Below, piece by piece: positions 52,273-63,900 of a DNA stretch of 64,000 bases. The stretch's first letter is position 1, and every line of letters begins with the position of its first letter. A program made the position numbers and the translations under genes. Below the pieces are notes generated by a model, which made no database searches, had not been told where the DNA came from, and saw only the letters and a list, made by a program, of their open reading frames with translations. Source of the DNA: Hortaea werneckii (taxonomy: Eukaryota > Ascomycota > Dothideomycetes > Mycosphaerellales > Teratosphaeriaceae); contig JBAOKB010000078.1 in NCBI GenBank assembly GCA_037044905.1, positions 1 to 64,000 on the forward strand. The letters run 5' to 3'.

Positions 52273-54439
52273 ATGGTGCATGAGCATGGATCGACACTCT
52301 CAGAGTATCTGTTCCTGGTTAGCAGCTCCACAGGGGACTTGATCGGTATCGTAGAAGATCCCAGCGTTCTACCGGTCAAACCTTCTCTCGTCGCCTACGA
52401 ACGATGTGATCTGGAGCCGCTAGCTAGCAGCCAACTCTCTAGCCAAGCGCAGATGATGGCTCGAGGGCTTGATGCCGGGCTCTTCGTACTGCTCGCTTAT
52501 CCGCATGCCGTAAGTGAAAAAGGGACCAGGGTCAAGGGTCGAAGACCATGGCCGGCTGCAAGCTGTACTGTCCCTACCTTACTTGGCGCATTGTTGTCAT
52601 GTTCATCAGACGACGACGACGTTTCGCCCCTTGCTCTACTTGTCATTGGTCCACAAGGTTAAGGCTCGGAAAGGTCCCAGGCCATGTTACTTGCAGCATC
52701 TGCCCTGCGCACGCTTGCAGACGGCCTCCGCGCCTGGCGCGAGAAAGGCCGGTCGTGCACTCGAATTGTTCGCCGTACATAATCTTAGCCTAGGTCTTCT
52801 ATAGTCATGCTTACTTGGACCTTGACGTTACGTCAAAGCGTCAATTTCCCTCGACCGCAGGTTGAAACCGTCCCCAGAACACCCGATCGTCCGTAAGGCT
52901 TCCTTCGACCGCCCGTGCAGAAAGCTCACGCAATCCGTGTTTCGAGATGCGGCACTTGCCATTAGCAGCGTGAACTCTGATCGATATAGCTTCGAACACT
53001 TCGAGGGATTGACGGCACTTAACGACAAGCTTATGACTCGGATGAGCGCAGATCTATCCGTGGGACACATACACTGCGCCAGCTCTTGCATTCCTGGCTC
53101 AATCTTGCAACAAGCGGTCTGGGCCCCCTTTGCTTTTTATCCTCTGGCATCACACTGGAGCTGAAGACGTAACCTCTGAAGCCTATCGTCGTTGCTTTTT
53201 ACGGCATCAGGTTGGAAAGCTGCTGGCAAAGACGCCAGCCACTGTCGACAAAGTGGATATCAATACACTGCTTGAGCGGCCGGCTTCAGCATCGTCGCGA
53301 GGTAACGGAAGTACAACTTCGCACCAATCCACAGGCGAAGACAATAGCTTAGGTCCGACCTCTGCTGCAGTAACATCAACAACGACAACAACGCCGGCCG
53401 CTCTGAAAGGACCGCCACTTGAACCACAACATACTCAACGTCACTACCCAATGATGCAGACTGCGCACTACCAACCACCGTACCCTCATGCAGGACCACC
53501 TAATGGCTATCCACCCATCCACGCTTACCCTGGCTACCCTCCAGCGCCGATGGCGGACCCTAGATTGCCACCTCCCATACCGTTTTCGCATCACTTAGGC
53601 CCTAGCAATAAACGTTTAGCACCTGTCCAACCCCACCCGGCCGAGTCGCCTGCAAAGAAGAAACAGTCGAAATGGACGGTCGAGGAAGACGCTTCGATCA
53701 TTGAGCTCCGCGGCAGTAACATGAAGTGGGAGGACATCTCCAAGCACCTGCCCGGCCGAAGCGCGATAAGCTGTCGATTACGCTTCCAGAACTACCTCGA
53801 GAGGCGGTCCGAGTGGGACGAGGAGAAGAAGAATAAGCTCGCCCGTCTATACGAAAGGTACGTGAGCCTCCCTCCCATGTATTGGCCTAATGTCGACACT
53901 AACGATTAACTAGATTCAAAAAGGACATGTGGGAGAAGATCGCGAAAGAAATGCAACTCCCCTGGAGAGCGGCCGAGGCGATGCATTGGCAGATCGGCGA
54001 AGTCGAGATGGCGCAGCGCGCCAACGTCCCCGTCTTCCATCTCGCGGGGGGAGGCAACGCGGCGGGGCCTCCGCCTCCACCGGGTATGCTGCCCGAGGTC
54101 AGGACGAGCAGCATCTCACCACCTTCCGACCATCCTCCACCTGCTGTGGCTCCTGCCGCTGCGTACACTCACACGCACAATCACTCGCTCCCTCACGCCC
54201 CTCCGCAGCCGATTTCCCAACCACTATCGCCTATCCAGTCGCGCTTACGCCGCAATAGCGACGACGAGCACGCGGCGCTCCGGCACCGCGCTGACAGCGC
54301 TCGGCCACTAGAGACTTCCACCGGGCCTCCTCGGACCCTTCTCCCGCCGCTGGGAGAAGTGACGGGGCAGCATTCACACAAACGATACACTCTGCCGCCC
54401 GTCATTACGTCCGCCGAATTGAGGCGGGATTATCGTTGA
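52273..54439 (+). CDS. Myb/SANT-domain transcription factor (5' end uncertain)
   Basis: The secure part is exons ~53211-53857 and 53914-54439, joined by a 56-bp intron (GTACGT...TAG). They encode a Pro/Tyr/Gln-rich region, then a Myb/SANT domain (KWTVEEDASIIELRGSNMK and LPGRSAISCRLRF), a second helical unit (FKKDMWEKIAKEMQLPWRA) and a disordered Pro/His-rich tail. This layout is a nuclear DNA-binding protein seen across Pezizomycotina; its targets are unknown. The proposed first exon, 52273-52509, opens with an ATG and 79 codons and ends at a clean GTAAGT donor in phase 0. It is compatible with an acceptor at 53208-53210, giving 469 residues and a 701-bp intron. An alternative exon could begin further upstream, since the frame is open from 53046. 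Confidence 0.7.
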
Positions 54440-54449
54440 TAGCACTTTT

Positions 54450-54466
54450 TTCTTCTTCTTCTTCTT

Positions 54467-54496
<30 letters not shown>
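54450..54496. repeat. TTC trinucleotide microsatellite
   Basis: About 16 TTC units begin about 10 bases after the stop codon of the Myb-like gene, in its probable 3' untranslated region. Confidence 0.9.
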
Positions 54497-54497
<1 letters not shown>

Positions 54498-55404
54498 GCA
54501 TGGCGTTAAGGTTTCTGGAAGGGGGCAAACGGCATCAGGTCTCGTCCGAGTTTCGAGGGGATCGTAATCATGAAAAGCGTTGATGGGGGCAATGAAGGGG
54601 GCATAGCGTTTGGGGGAAGGGGGGTTAGCGATACACATACTCACAAAACCCTCATTTTTTTTTTTTTTACTACTTGCATCAGCGGACAAGAGACATGGGC
54701 GTTCGTTATCTTAGATCACGACGTGACGACATCAAAAAAAAGGCTGTAAATTAGGAGAGGGAGGTGGAGGAGGAGATGGGTGGGTTGGGTGGGCATGTGG
54801 AAGTATAAAATGCGTTAATGACCATCAGTCTTTCTTCGAGAAAAAAGCGTGTTATTTTCCCGCTGCAAACGTACTCGTGTCAAGCTGTGATGTTCGGTTA
54901 AGGTTGTCTGTTGTGGTTGTGCATCGTTCCGAGACAGCAGCAGAGATTGGAACAGATGTCTTACCCTGCAGCTTTCTTGCTTGCTTTCCATCGCTGACGA
55001 CCCCCACCGGAGCTGGAGTTGGTGTGATGACACGTGACAGCTTACTTGGTGTCCACTGGGATATTTCATAACGCGTGCTAGGATTTTAGTATAATATCGT
55101 AAAACGTTGACTGGCCTTTCGCCTTGATTCCGCAGGCATATTGCTATAATTATTAAGAAAAGAGACAGGAGAAGGAGGCGAGCTGCCTCATTTCTCAGGG
55201 CCCGGAGAGACAAGTGGAGCTTTGACCACCCGTCATCTCACCTCACGCGTCTAAACGTCGGCAATCATGGCGCTATGCTGGCCCGCAATAACAATTGATT
55301 AAGGCCGGACGACCATGTTCTAAGGAGCTCGTCATGCTTCATCAGTCGAGCTCGCAGGATCTCATCGTAGCAAGCATACTCGCCGGCACTTCGCACCCGG
55401 CAAA
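54497..55404. other. intergenic, nothing recognised
   Basis: This 908-bp stretch lies between the Myb-like and HookA genes. It holds a T run at 54656-54668 and an A run at 54734-54741. No gene was recognised. Confidence 0.45.
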
Positions 55405-57318
55405 ATGGAAGGCTCGCAGTCGGACGTACTAGGGGCGAGCCTGCTGCAGTGGGTGCAGTCATTTGAGGAGCTTGGAAAAGTGGAAGGCTGGTTGGAGCTG
55501 AGCGATGGGAAGAGGTTGTGGATGATTCTCAGGGAGGTGGACTCGCAATACTTCTCTGGGGAGCTACCGGAGCCGGAGGTCCCTTCCTCGGGCGACTGGA
55601 CCCGGAAGTGGCAGAACCTCAAGCATCTGGAGCGACAGGTGTCGACGTACTATCGCGATGTGTGCAGTGGACAGGACAGCATTGCAGCCGGCCATGATCC
55701 AGCGCTCAAGACTATTGCCGCTGAGGCGTCAGTTCCGGAGTTAGAGAAACTGATCATGGTGATTATCCGTGCTGCCATGGCGTCTCCTGAGTCCAATCAA
55801 CGGATGGCACAGAGGCTTATGAGTCTTGGTCGCGAGAATGCTATGGTCATTGCCAATGAGCTACGGGCTATGGAGGAGTCGGAAGTGGTGGATTCAGAGC
55901 CAATGAGCCGAGACGAATCAGCATACCAGTCGGAACAGGAGACTAGCGAGGAAACGAAGTCAAATGGAAACAAAGCGAAGCCCGCTCCCTACACAGATCC
56001 TCTACTGGAACGAGAAGAGGAGCTTCTGCAGGCACAAGCTACTATCGACAAACTGCAGGCGAGCCAAGCTGCTGCCCAGCGACAATTACACGAACTGCGA
56101 CAGGACAAAGAAAGGCTGCAGGAGGCATTTGATGCTTACCGTTCCGACATCGACGTGAAAGGTCGAAAGTCTGGCGGCGATGATGCTTTTAAGAAGCTTC
56201 AGCGGCAGGCCGACAATGACCGAGCATACATCGACGACTTGGAGAGTCAGATGCAGTCTTCTCGTAGCACTATGGAGTCATATGAGAGGCAGATAGAGAA
56301 GTTCAAGGCGGACAACGAAGCTAGTCAGAAATTACGGGACGACTTGCAGATGCTGAAGGCCGATAACGAGGATCTGGGTCAGAAGGTCAAAGCCAACGAA
56401 AACCTAAAGAAGAAGATCCAAACTCTGCAGGAACAAGAGAAGATGAATGCGTCGCTGAAGGAGGAGCTCAAGACGGCCAACGATCGTCTGGAGGAGCTCG
56501 ACCGCCTGAAGCTGGTGCAGGCAAGCCTCGAGAAGGAAATCATCGAGAAGAAAGGATTGATTCGGAACCAGGAGTATCAAATCAACGAGCTCACGACGAC
56601 TCGCAAGCATGCTGAGTACGATTCCCGTATGCTCATGCAAAAACTCGATGCTGCTCGCGAGCGGGCTGAACGGGACCATGAAGCGCTCGAGGATCTGCGG
56701 TCCAAGCTCCAGGAAAGCAGGCTCGACGATCCAGATATTGACGACGCACCCAGCAAACGGGACCAAGAGCTCACGGACGCCGAGTCACAGCCTAAGGCAG
56801 TCTCTGGCCCAACCGACGAGAGCAAGCACTGGCGGGAAAAGCTAGCCATGGTAGAGAAGCAGCTCGAAGCAGCGGACGCGCGGCTCAAACAAGCCGCCGA
56901 GCGCAACGCCGCACTAGAAGACGCCAGCCGAGGCCATCGCGAAACCGACACCGAAGCGCAACAGGAAGCCGACAAGCAGGCCGCAGAGCGCGAGCAACTC
57001 ATCGCCGACCTCCGCAGTCAAGTCGAAGCGAGCAAGAAGGAATCGGCCAAGGAACCACTGCCTCCTCCTACCCAGGACACGACGGCGCTGCAGCGCGAGA
57101 ATAGGCTCGTGGCTTCCGCGTGGTACGATCTTGCGGGCAGGTTGCAGAATAATGGCGTCTCGCTTGGCAGGCGACGGCAGGAACCCAAGAGTTGGCTCGG
57201 GAAGCAGAGGGCGCTTGTTGGGCCTGGGAATAGTTTGGTAAGTCTTCACTTCCTTTTGGTTCGCGGAGATCGATTGTCGATTTGTGCTGACTTTTCTTCT
57301 TGTCAACAGCAGAGATAG
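55405..57318 (+). CDS. hookA: Hook-family dynein adaptor (HookA-like)
   Basis: This gene encodes a 613-residue Hook protein, which links dynein to early endosomes in hyphae. Exons are 55405-57237 and 57310-57318; the 72-bp intron (GTAAGT...ACAG) leaves a last exon of only three codons including the stop. The Hook (CH-like) domain covers about 1-150 (SLLQWVQSFEELG onwards). A Ser/Glu linker follows, then a near-continuous coiled coil from about 205 to 560 with heptads such as LKKKIQTLQEQEKM. The C-terminal cargo region includes NRLVASAWYDLAGRL. Intron length is a multiple of three and has no in-frame stop, so retention adds 24 residues rather than truncating. Confidence 0.92.
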   Translation: MEGSQSDVLGASLLQWVQSFEELGKVEGWLELSDGKRLWMILREVDSQYFSGELPEPEVPSSGDWTRKWQNLKHLERQVSTYYRDVCSGQDSIAAGHDPALKTIAAEASVPELEKLIMVIIRAAMASPESNQRMAQRLMSLGRENAMVIANELRAMEESEVVDSEPMSRDESAYQSEQETSEETKSNGNKAKPAPYTDPLLEREEELLQAQATIDKLQASQAAAQRQLHELRQDKERLQEAFDAYRSDIDVKGRKSGGDDAFKKLQRQADNDRAYIDDLESQMQSSRSTMESYERQIEKFKADNEASQKLRDDLQMLKADNEDLGQKVKANENLKKKIQTLQEQEKMNASLKEELKTANDRLEELDRLKLVQASLEKEIIEKKGLIRNQEYQINELTTTRKHAEYDSRMLMQKLDAARERAERDHEALEDLRSKLQESRLDDPDIDDAPSKRDQELTDAESQPKAVSGPTDESKHWREKLAMVEKQLEAADARLKQAAERNAALEDASRGHRETDTEAQQEADKQAAEREQLIADLRSQVEASKKESAKEPLPPPTQDTTALQRENRLVASAWYDLAGRLQNNGVSLGRRRQEPKSWLGKQRALVGPGNSLVSLHFLLVRGDRLSICADFSSCQQQR

Positions 57319-57634
57319 AAATAGACGGGTTTGATAGAAATACCGGGCTTGTTTCCGCCCTCCCTTTCAAGCTCTTCATCCTTGGAAATAGGTCAAGTCC
57401 CCAAGTCTGGAGAAATGGTTCCATCGGTGAGATGTTGCTTTTAATGCTCGCTGGAAAACCGCAGCTTACCACCTGGATTGGTGATTAATCTCTTTTCCGT
57501 TCACCTGAAACGGAGAACTACCCAAGCGTGATTGTTCCATGGCTCCGAGGTGTAACTTCGCCTGTGTTCCCTGAACCTATTCCCTACCGTGGCTCTCCTT
57601 TCTTCTCCCATAGTACCTCTCCAGCCTTCCCTCT
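57319..57634. other. short spacer between convergent genes
   Basis: This 316-bp spacer contains no recognised element. Confidence 0.5.
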
Positions 57635-59140
57635 CTACATTGCCCCCGTCCTCCTACTCCCCCTCGAAGACATCTCTCCGCTCATCTCATACGACTGATC
57701 ACTATACCCCATCCCACGCCCCGTTGTTTCACTCCCCAACGATCCCTCATTCTGCTGACTATACGACTCCCACCACCCAACGGACTCCACCTCGTCAAAG
57801 TCATCTTCCCGCCTTCCCCGCACAACAGAAGGCGGTGCCGGAGCTCCAGGCACTATATCCCCCTTCCAACCCTCGATCTCCGCGCAGCGATCGGGAGACA
57901 TAGACGGGAAGACCATGGACAATTCGTCCTCGGGGTCGTATCTCGATTCGGGAATCGGATCCATGAGGCCTTGTTGTTGTCGATGTTGGTGCGGGAACGG
58001 GAATGCTGGATGGAGAAATTGACTCCGCGAAGAGGAGCGAGTAGAGTTACTCCGCGTCTGCGACGTCGATTTCGATTCAGCGCCTTGCGTCGACGACGGG
58101 AGATGGATGTTTCCCCCAGAAGAAGGAAGAGAAGGTTTCCGAGGCCTTGCGGACGGACCGCGGGGATGCAGTATCGTCTCCCTATCTTGACCTGTCGGGG
58201 CAGGAGGAGGAGGAGGAGGAGGACAAGGCTGTTGCTGTGGAAGGGAGAACGGAGGGGTCTTGTTCATGTCTGCTATGGGATCCGCTATTCTCGATCTGGA
58301 TGAGGTTGCAGGAGATCTTGAGGGGCGAGAAGATGGCTGACTTCCTCTCGAGCTGCGCTGGGAAATGCTTTGCTTATCATCTCTGCTAGGCGATTTTGGA
58401 ATTTGGATGCCGCGCGTAGATGGGGTTTCTGATGGTGGCTCCGTCGAACCTGCTAGTCGTGCTTCGTCGCCACCTGCGCCAGGAAGGTCTTGAGGCGTGG
58501 CTGGGAGGTTCACAGCGTGTTCTGCAGGCGTTGGGTCTGATCGTGACTCGTCTCTCCGCAGAGGATGATTAGGCTTCTCGTCTCCGTGAACCGACTGGTG
58601 AGGAATTCGCGTCCGACCATTCCTCTGAGTCGAATGTCTCGCATCCTGTGGTCCCTCACCTTGAAGCCGATCGTTTCTGGAATGCCTGATCTCACGCCCA
58701 TTGCCTTCTCCTTCGTTCTGAGAACATCCGCTCCCCGACCGTCGATGACGATGGCGGCCAGAAGAAGGATAAGAAGAACCAGGGTACTGCTCCGACTGAG
58801 AGAACCGATCGCCATCCCGCCTAGCCCGCCTTTCCTCCTTTGAAAGACTCTCCTTGCTCCCCCTCTCCCCTCGCAGTTCCTTGTTCCTTCCACTCCTCGA
58901 GCCACCCTTCCTCCCCTCCTTCAGCCCTTCACGACTTTTATCTCGCTTCTCATGCGAGTCGCAGTCGCCAGCATAACTTGAAGTAGATGACTTTCTCCAC
59001 GCTATTGCGCGAATGGGCAAGAGGATGAGGTCGAGAGTGAGCAATGGGAGGCCGAGGACGGAGAGCAGGGGATGGGTTTTGAATTGGGTCCATACGAATG
59101 AGGAGCCTTCGAAGTTGCTGCGGAGGAAATCTTTGTTCAT
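57635..59140 (-). CDS. low-complexity membrane protein of unknown function
   Basis: This single-exon frame encodes 501 residues from the ATG at 59140. A short N-terminus carries one strong hydrophobic helix at about 27-46 (SVLGLPLLTLDLILLPIRAI). It is followed by 400 residues of highly charged, Ser/Arg/Pro-rich sequence including a run of prolines near 310 and many RSRS-type stretches. The last 80 residues are acidic and aromatic (WWESYSQQNEGS). No domain is recognised. The long disordered tail suggests a scaffold or cytoplasmic tail of an organelle membrane protein, which is only a guess. Confidence 0.7.
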   Translation of the reverse strand: MNKDFLRSNFEGSSFVWTQFKTHPLLSVLGLPLLTLDLILLPIRAIAWRKSSTSSYAGDCDSHEKRDKSREGLKEGRKGGSRSGRNKELRGERGSKESLSKEERRARRDGDRFSQSEQYPGSSYPSSGRHRHRRSGSGCSQNEGEGNGREIRHSRNDRLQGEGPQDARHSTQRNGRTRIPHQSVHGDEKPNHPLRRDESRSDPTPAEHAVNLPATPQDLPGAGGDEARLAGSTEPPSETPSTRGIQIPKSPSRDDKQSISQRSSRGSQPSSRPSRSPATSSRSRIADPIADMNKTPPFSLPQQQPCPPPPPPPAPTGQDRETILHPRGPSARPRKPSLPSSGGNIHLPSSTQGAESKSTSQTRSNSTRSSSRSQFLHPAFPFPHQHRQQQGLMDPIPESRYDPEDELSMVFPSMSPDRCAEIEGWKGDIVPGAPAPPSVVRGRREDDFDEVESVGWWESYSQQNEGSLGSETTGRGMGYSDQSYEMSGEMSSRGSRRTGAM

Positions 59141-59381
59141 CCTGTGCCTTTTCGGGGTTGGTAATGAGATCGAGGAAATGTAGAAGGGGCATGCGAAGAG
59201 GGGACGAGTCTTGAATAGGTTCGTAGAAAATAGATCGTGTTATTGAACATACCAAGTCGTTGGTCTATAATAGTCATTAATCTCCCCCCTAATCACTATG
59301 GCATAAAGGACTCCGTGTACACCCGGGGTATCATACAGTGAAGACAACCTAACTCACCCATCCATTGCATTCCCATCAGCA

Positions 59382-60515
59382 TCAAAATACCGCCTCAGGC
59401 ACTCTCCTCCCAAAATGTCCCGCCACTTCATCCGTCTTCTCATCCTGCTCATCAGCCCCGAGAAAGAAGCCCGTCAACTTCATACTATCCGCCTCCGGGT
59501 CCGATCCCTCGGGCCAATCGACCCTACACGGCGCCCCCCTCGCTTCTAACAACTCCTTCGCTGTCCCCCAACTAAACCGACACTCGCTTCCCCACCCAAA
59601 CACGGGATCCATATTCCCCTTCATCCAACCACTACACCTTGCATCGGAAGGGTACCCGGAGCCCCAACCGACCACCTCTTCTTCTCCCCTTTCCCCATCC
59701 GTCCCCCCAGTCCCCTCCCCCTGGTACGTCCTCCACAGCACCTCCAACGCCACATCCCGCGTGACCTTCGCCACCACCGACGCCGCCGAGACGCAGGGGA
59801 ACAGACTATCCGCCTTCTTCTCCACGGTGATCGCCAGCGCGGGGAACACCTTCTCCAATTTCTTCTGATAGCTCGCAGGCGGGCCAATGGTATCGACATA
59901 CACCTCCTTGACATTCACTCCCAAATCCAGCACATTCTGGATCAGGGATATAGTGGCGGACATGGCTTGTTCGTTGAGGTTGGAAGCCCCACTGGACCGG
60001 AGCTGGGCGGCGGAGATGTCTTGGGCGGAGAGCGAGCGGACGGCCCAGCCTGTGGCGGCGTGCAGGTCCGTGCCGGGAGTGCAGAGGGTGCGCATGAGCG
60101 CGGCGCGGACGGCGGGGGTCAGGGCTTTGGAGTCGTCGAAGTGGTGGGTGGAGGCGAGGAGGGAGTGGTGGAGGGAGCGGGGGAGGTAGGACAGGGCGTA
60201 GACCATGGGGCCTTTTTGCACAGATTCACATTAGCAAGTGATGGGCCCGTTTACTGGGAATACGGGGAGGATACCTAATACAGGCCCTCGTCCTGCTTCG
60301 TCTACTCCGAGTACGCACTCGGTGCTCATGTCGGCTTTTATGGCCTCGGGGATTGCAGACAGATGGGTATAGCTGTCGCCGGATAACACGCGTTTGGTGT
60401 CGACTGATGGCGGGATGAAAGCATGACTGGCGGGTCTTTCGTCTTGGATATCTTGTGAGTCGATCTGGTCGCCTTGCGACTCTTCCATGGGGGTATCTGC
60501 TTCCATTTGCGACAT
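59382..60515 (-). CDS. RNH201: Ribonuclease H2 catalytic subunit A
   Basis: This gene encodes 356 residues in two exons, 60275-60515 and 59382-60211. The 63-bp intron (GTATCC...AAG, with TGCTAAT before the acceptor) splits the last codon of GVDEAGRGPVLG. RNase H2 removes ribonucleotides embedded in DNA and RNA of RNA:DNA hybrids in the nucleus. Catalytic elements are D72-E73 in the DEAGRG motif, the DDSKALT stretch, VYVDTIGPPASY and KKADSLFPCVSAAS with VTRD after it. The first 60 residues are a disordered extension. A Gly/Glu-rich insert (GEGTGGTDGERGEEE) occurs in the middle. The donor is less perfect than others, but the join reproduces the family motif exactly. Confidence 0.93.
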
Positions 60516-60951
60516 GACGAAAATGATATATGAGCAATAGAAAAGATGGAGAAAATGGCAGCGAGATGGATTGGGTGCACGAAGTCGGAAGACGCGTTAG
60601 GGCGACGCGTAAAGTGGGAAGCTTCACCCCACGCGACGAGCCGAGGTTGGCGTCTCCCGTGCAAAAATTAAGAAATAGTTATAAAATAAGTAGAAATTAA
60701 AGAAAAGGGAAGGAAAGAGAAAGAGGGATGGAAGAGCCATGGCATTGCAAATGCGAAACGGTCTTGTTTTATCCATGAGTGCCTTATATGAAATCGTCAC
60801 TTTTCATACAGTAGATAAACAATCCCAATCCCAACATCACCACAACTTTTTTGGCCTCAAAACCCCCATTCCCCCCTAAAAAAAAAACGCCTCGCTAAAC
60901 AACCCATCCCAATCCTCCATTGCACCATCGGGGGTATCATGCAGCAGGAAC
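60516..60951. other. spacer between RNase H2A and tuberin genes
   Basis: This 436-bp stretch contains the promoter of the RNase H2A gene and the 3' flank of tuberin. No recognised element other than an A run at 60880-60889. Confidence 0.5.
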
Positions 60952-63900
60952 TCACTTCTGTCGCCGACCACCACCACCACCGCCGGCACTACTATTACCA
61001 CCACCACCACCACCACCAGCCCCACCATACCTTTCCCCCATCCGCCTCAACTGCAGCAGCCGACTCCGCCACGACGACGGATACTCCGTCGAATCGTTCC
61101 TTGGCGTCCACATCAACGAGATAATACACTCATTGAGGGCCAAATTCCTGACGAACCCGGGGAGCGAAGCGCCCGAAACCGTCCTCTCGTCCATAGCGGG
61201 GGAGACGTTGGGATAATCCGGGCGCGTGACGACCTGCACGGCGTAGAACCTTTGGCGCTTATCCGTCTGCTGCGTGATAGTGCGGGTTTCGACGAAACTC
61301 GTTCGCGCGGCGGGCGTGATGACGATGTAGACGTAGGTCAGCTGGCCGGGGAAGATGTTATACAGGGTTTCGTAGTCCAGCATGCCGCCGGAGTTGTTGA
61401 AGACGATGTTGACGTGGTCGTTGCCGATGTGGCGTTTTTTGCGGCCGGTGTTGGACATGTCGTCGTCCGAGGTCGGCATCATGGTCGTGACGTGGAAGAC
61501 CATCTCGGTGACTTTGTTGTGCCAGACGGGGGTATATTCGCCGTCGGTGTTCTCCGCGCGGTCGAGGCCTTGCGTGTTGAATTTGGCGTCTTTGAGTCGT
61601 TGGAGCGTGCCGAGGTCTTTGACGAACTCGCGGTAGTCGGGTGATCCGGACCCGTTGCGCAGGATACGCCCTTCGGTTGTTTGTCTTTCGCCGATGTAGA
61701 TGACACCCGCTTTGTGGGAGTCGAGGGCCGACGTACGGTCAAAGGCTTCGATGGCACGTCTAACGCCATCTTCCTGCGGTAAGGAGATAATGGTGTCTGA
61801 TCCTAATGCCGAAGCTTGCTTCGGAATGTTGATCAAGCCGTACGCATGACCTCCCGGGTCATCCGGCCAGATGGCAATGTAGCTAGCAGCATCTCCGCTG
61901 TCTACTGTAACCTGCGCCGTTCCCTTCTCAACCAACCTCCAAGCGGTTCCCGAAGGTCTGCGGATAATCACCAAAGCCTTACCAGTGCGCAGAGACAAGC
62001 GGGTAGTGACCAGCAAAAGACCGATAAGTCGATGGGACTCCCTAATCTGCCCGTCAATCGCCAGGAACGGATCAGGCATATTCGACGCACTACTCTCAAA
62101 ATTTTCTTCGTCTCCAAACACCCATCGCGTCGCATCGGGCTCGGCATCGATCCGATCCATCATGTCGAGGGTGACCAGACCTTGGTCCTCAATCGTCTCT
62201 CCTCCATCTGCATCCTTGTAAATCAAGCAGTTGGTGATATACGGCTTGACTTCTTCACGGTCGTGGCGTTGTAGCGACATGTACCAGAAAGTGATAACGT
62301 GATGTGCCAGGGCATACACATACTCCGGCAACGCCTCTTCCATGCGCGTGGCCGAGCTACGACCGCTAGTTGGTGTCTGGCTCCTATCAAGCGTCGTGTG
62401 CGAGCCGCGTGTAGATTGTAGATAGCTGTGACAGACACCGAATATTCTCTTATAATCCGCTGCGTTGAAATTGCGATGCAAATCCGGTAGACGAGAGAGT
62501 CCGGCCAAGAAGTGTAAGACGTGGATGGCTAGGTAGCGTTGCGTCACCATCCGTGACATCTTGTTGATGACTCCATCCATGTGGCTGCTCATGACCTCCG
62601 GAAGCTCGTAGCAGCATACTGTAAGCGCGTGGATGCATTGCGTGCTGACAATGTAATCTCGCGACCCTGCGGTGGCGTCGAAGACCGATACAAGCCCGAG
62701 CACTTCTTGCTTCGTCAGGTGACGATGATAACTCGCAATAGCGATCAAGCTTTGGACGATCTCAGCCGCAGCATGAGACTTGCTCAAGCCGGTATGCGTG
62801 GGAGGCTCCATGTAACTGCTAGTCTCTAGCGCACCTCGCAGCACGCCCAACAAACCCTTCAGCGCATCAATGTCGCCGATAAACATCGTATGGTTTCCGA
62901 GAAGGATTTTGAGGCGTTTCAGAACACATTCATACGCATCCCAATTACTCGCGCCGTCTTTAAAGATGTTGGTGAAAGCTGCAAACCAGTTGTCCAGAGG
63001 CAAAGGGGTTGAAATTTCGACAAATTTGGGCTCGTAAAGGGCGACGCGGAGATACAGGTCTCCCTTGACATCTTTGCGTACTCGGAATAGAAGTTCTCCA
63101 ACTTCGCTGCTATGACGAAGAGTGTTGCAGAGGGCAAGGAAAAGCATACTTGTCAGGTCGTTGGGTGCAGCAATCACCAAGGCGTGCTCGAACATCCGAC
63201 ATAGCGCGCCGGCCATCGCTGATCTTGCATCGTCCGATGTTTCGTGCTGATCAATACGCTCACTCAAAGTCGTGACCACTGACGCTTTATCGTCTTCGAC
63301 TTCCATAGTCATGAAAGACATGAGCGCCGCTTCTGCAAAGGAAGAGAGTTCTTTCGAGTATGACTTGTCGTGTAAAATCGTATCAAGCATCGAGGGCAAG
63401 ACCTGAGGCCAGGTAGAGCCTAGCTTACTGGGATTCCAAAGGGAGCATAGTTCGGCTGACATCTCAGGAGTCAATGGCAATCCAGCCTGAACGAAGAGAG
63501 TGGCAATCTTGCGCTGATGAATAGTTTCGATCTGTGGAAGATAGGGTGTCAAGCCCTGAACCAGCGCTTGCGCCGGTTGGTCTCGGGGCGCATCAGCGAT
63601 GCACAGCTCCATCGTCTCCAGGAAGTCCTGCCAGCCTGCATCTTGACGAAGCTGTTTCAATGGCTTGCCATCTGACAACATTTGCATTAACACGTCCTGG
63701 ATATGTTCTCGAACGATGCTGTCACCGCTACGAGCAGCTACTTTCAGCTGCAAGACGAGCAACGTGACATTAACATCTGGCAGCCGAGCCTCGTGAGACT
63801 TCAGTAGCTCCTTGACCAGTAATAATGTGCCGACGACCTCGCCAAATCCTTCTTTACTCGCGGAATCTTCCGAGCTCAAAGTGCTATGCAAGGCCCAAAG

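Noticed and set aside
60939..61124. His/Tyr-rich plus-strand frame
   Set aside because: Antisense of the glycine-rich tuberin C-terminus and trinucleotide repeat.
61252..61644. Asp/Val-rich plus-strand frame
   Set aside because: Antisense of the tuberin GAP domain.
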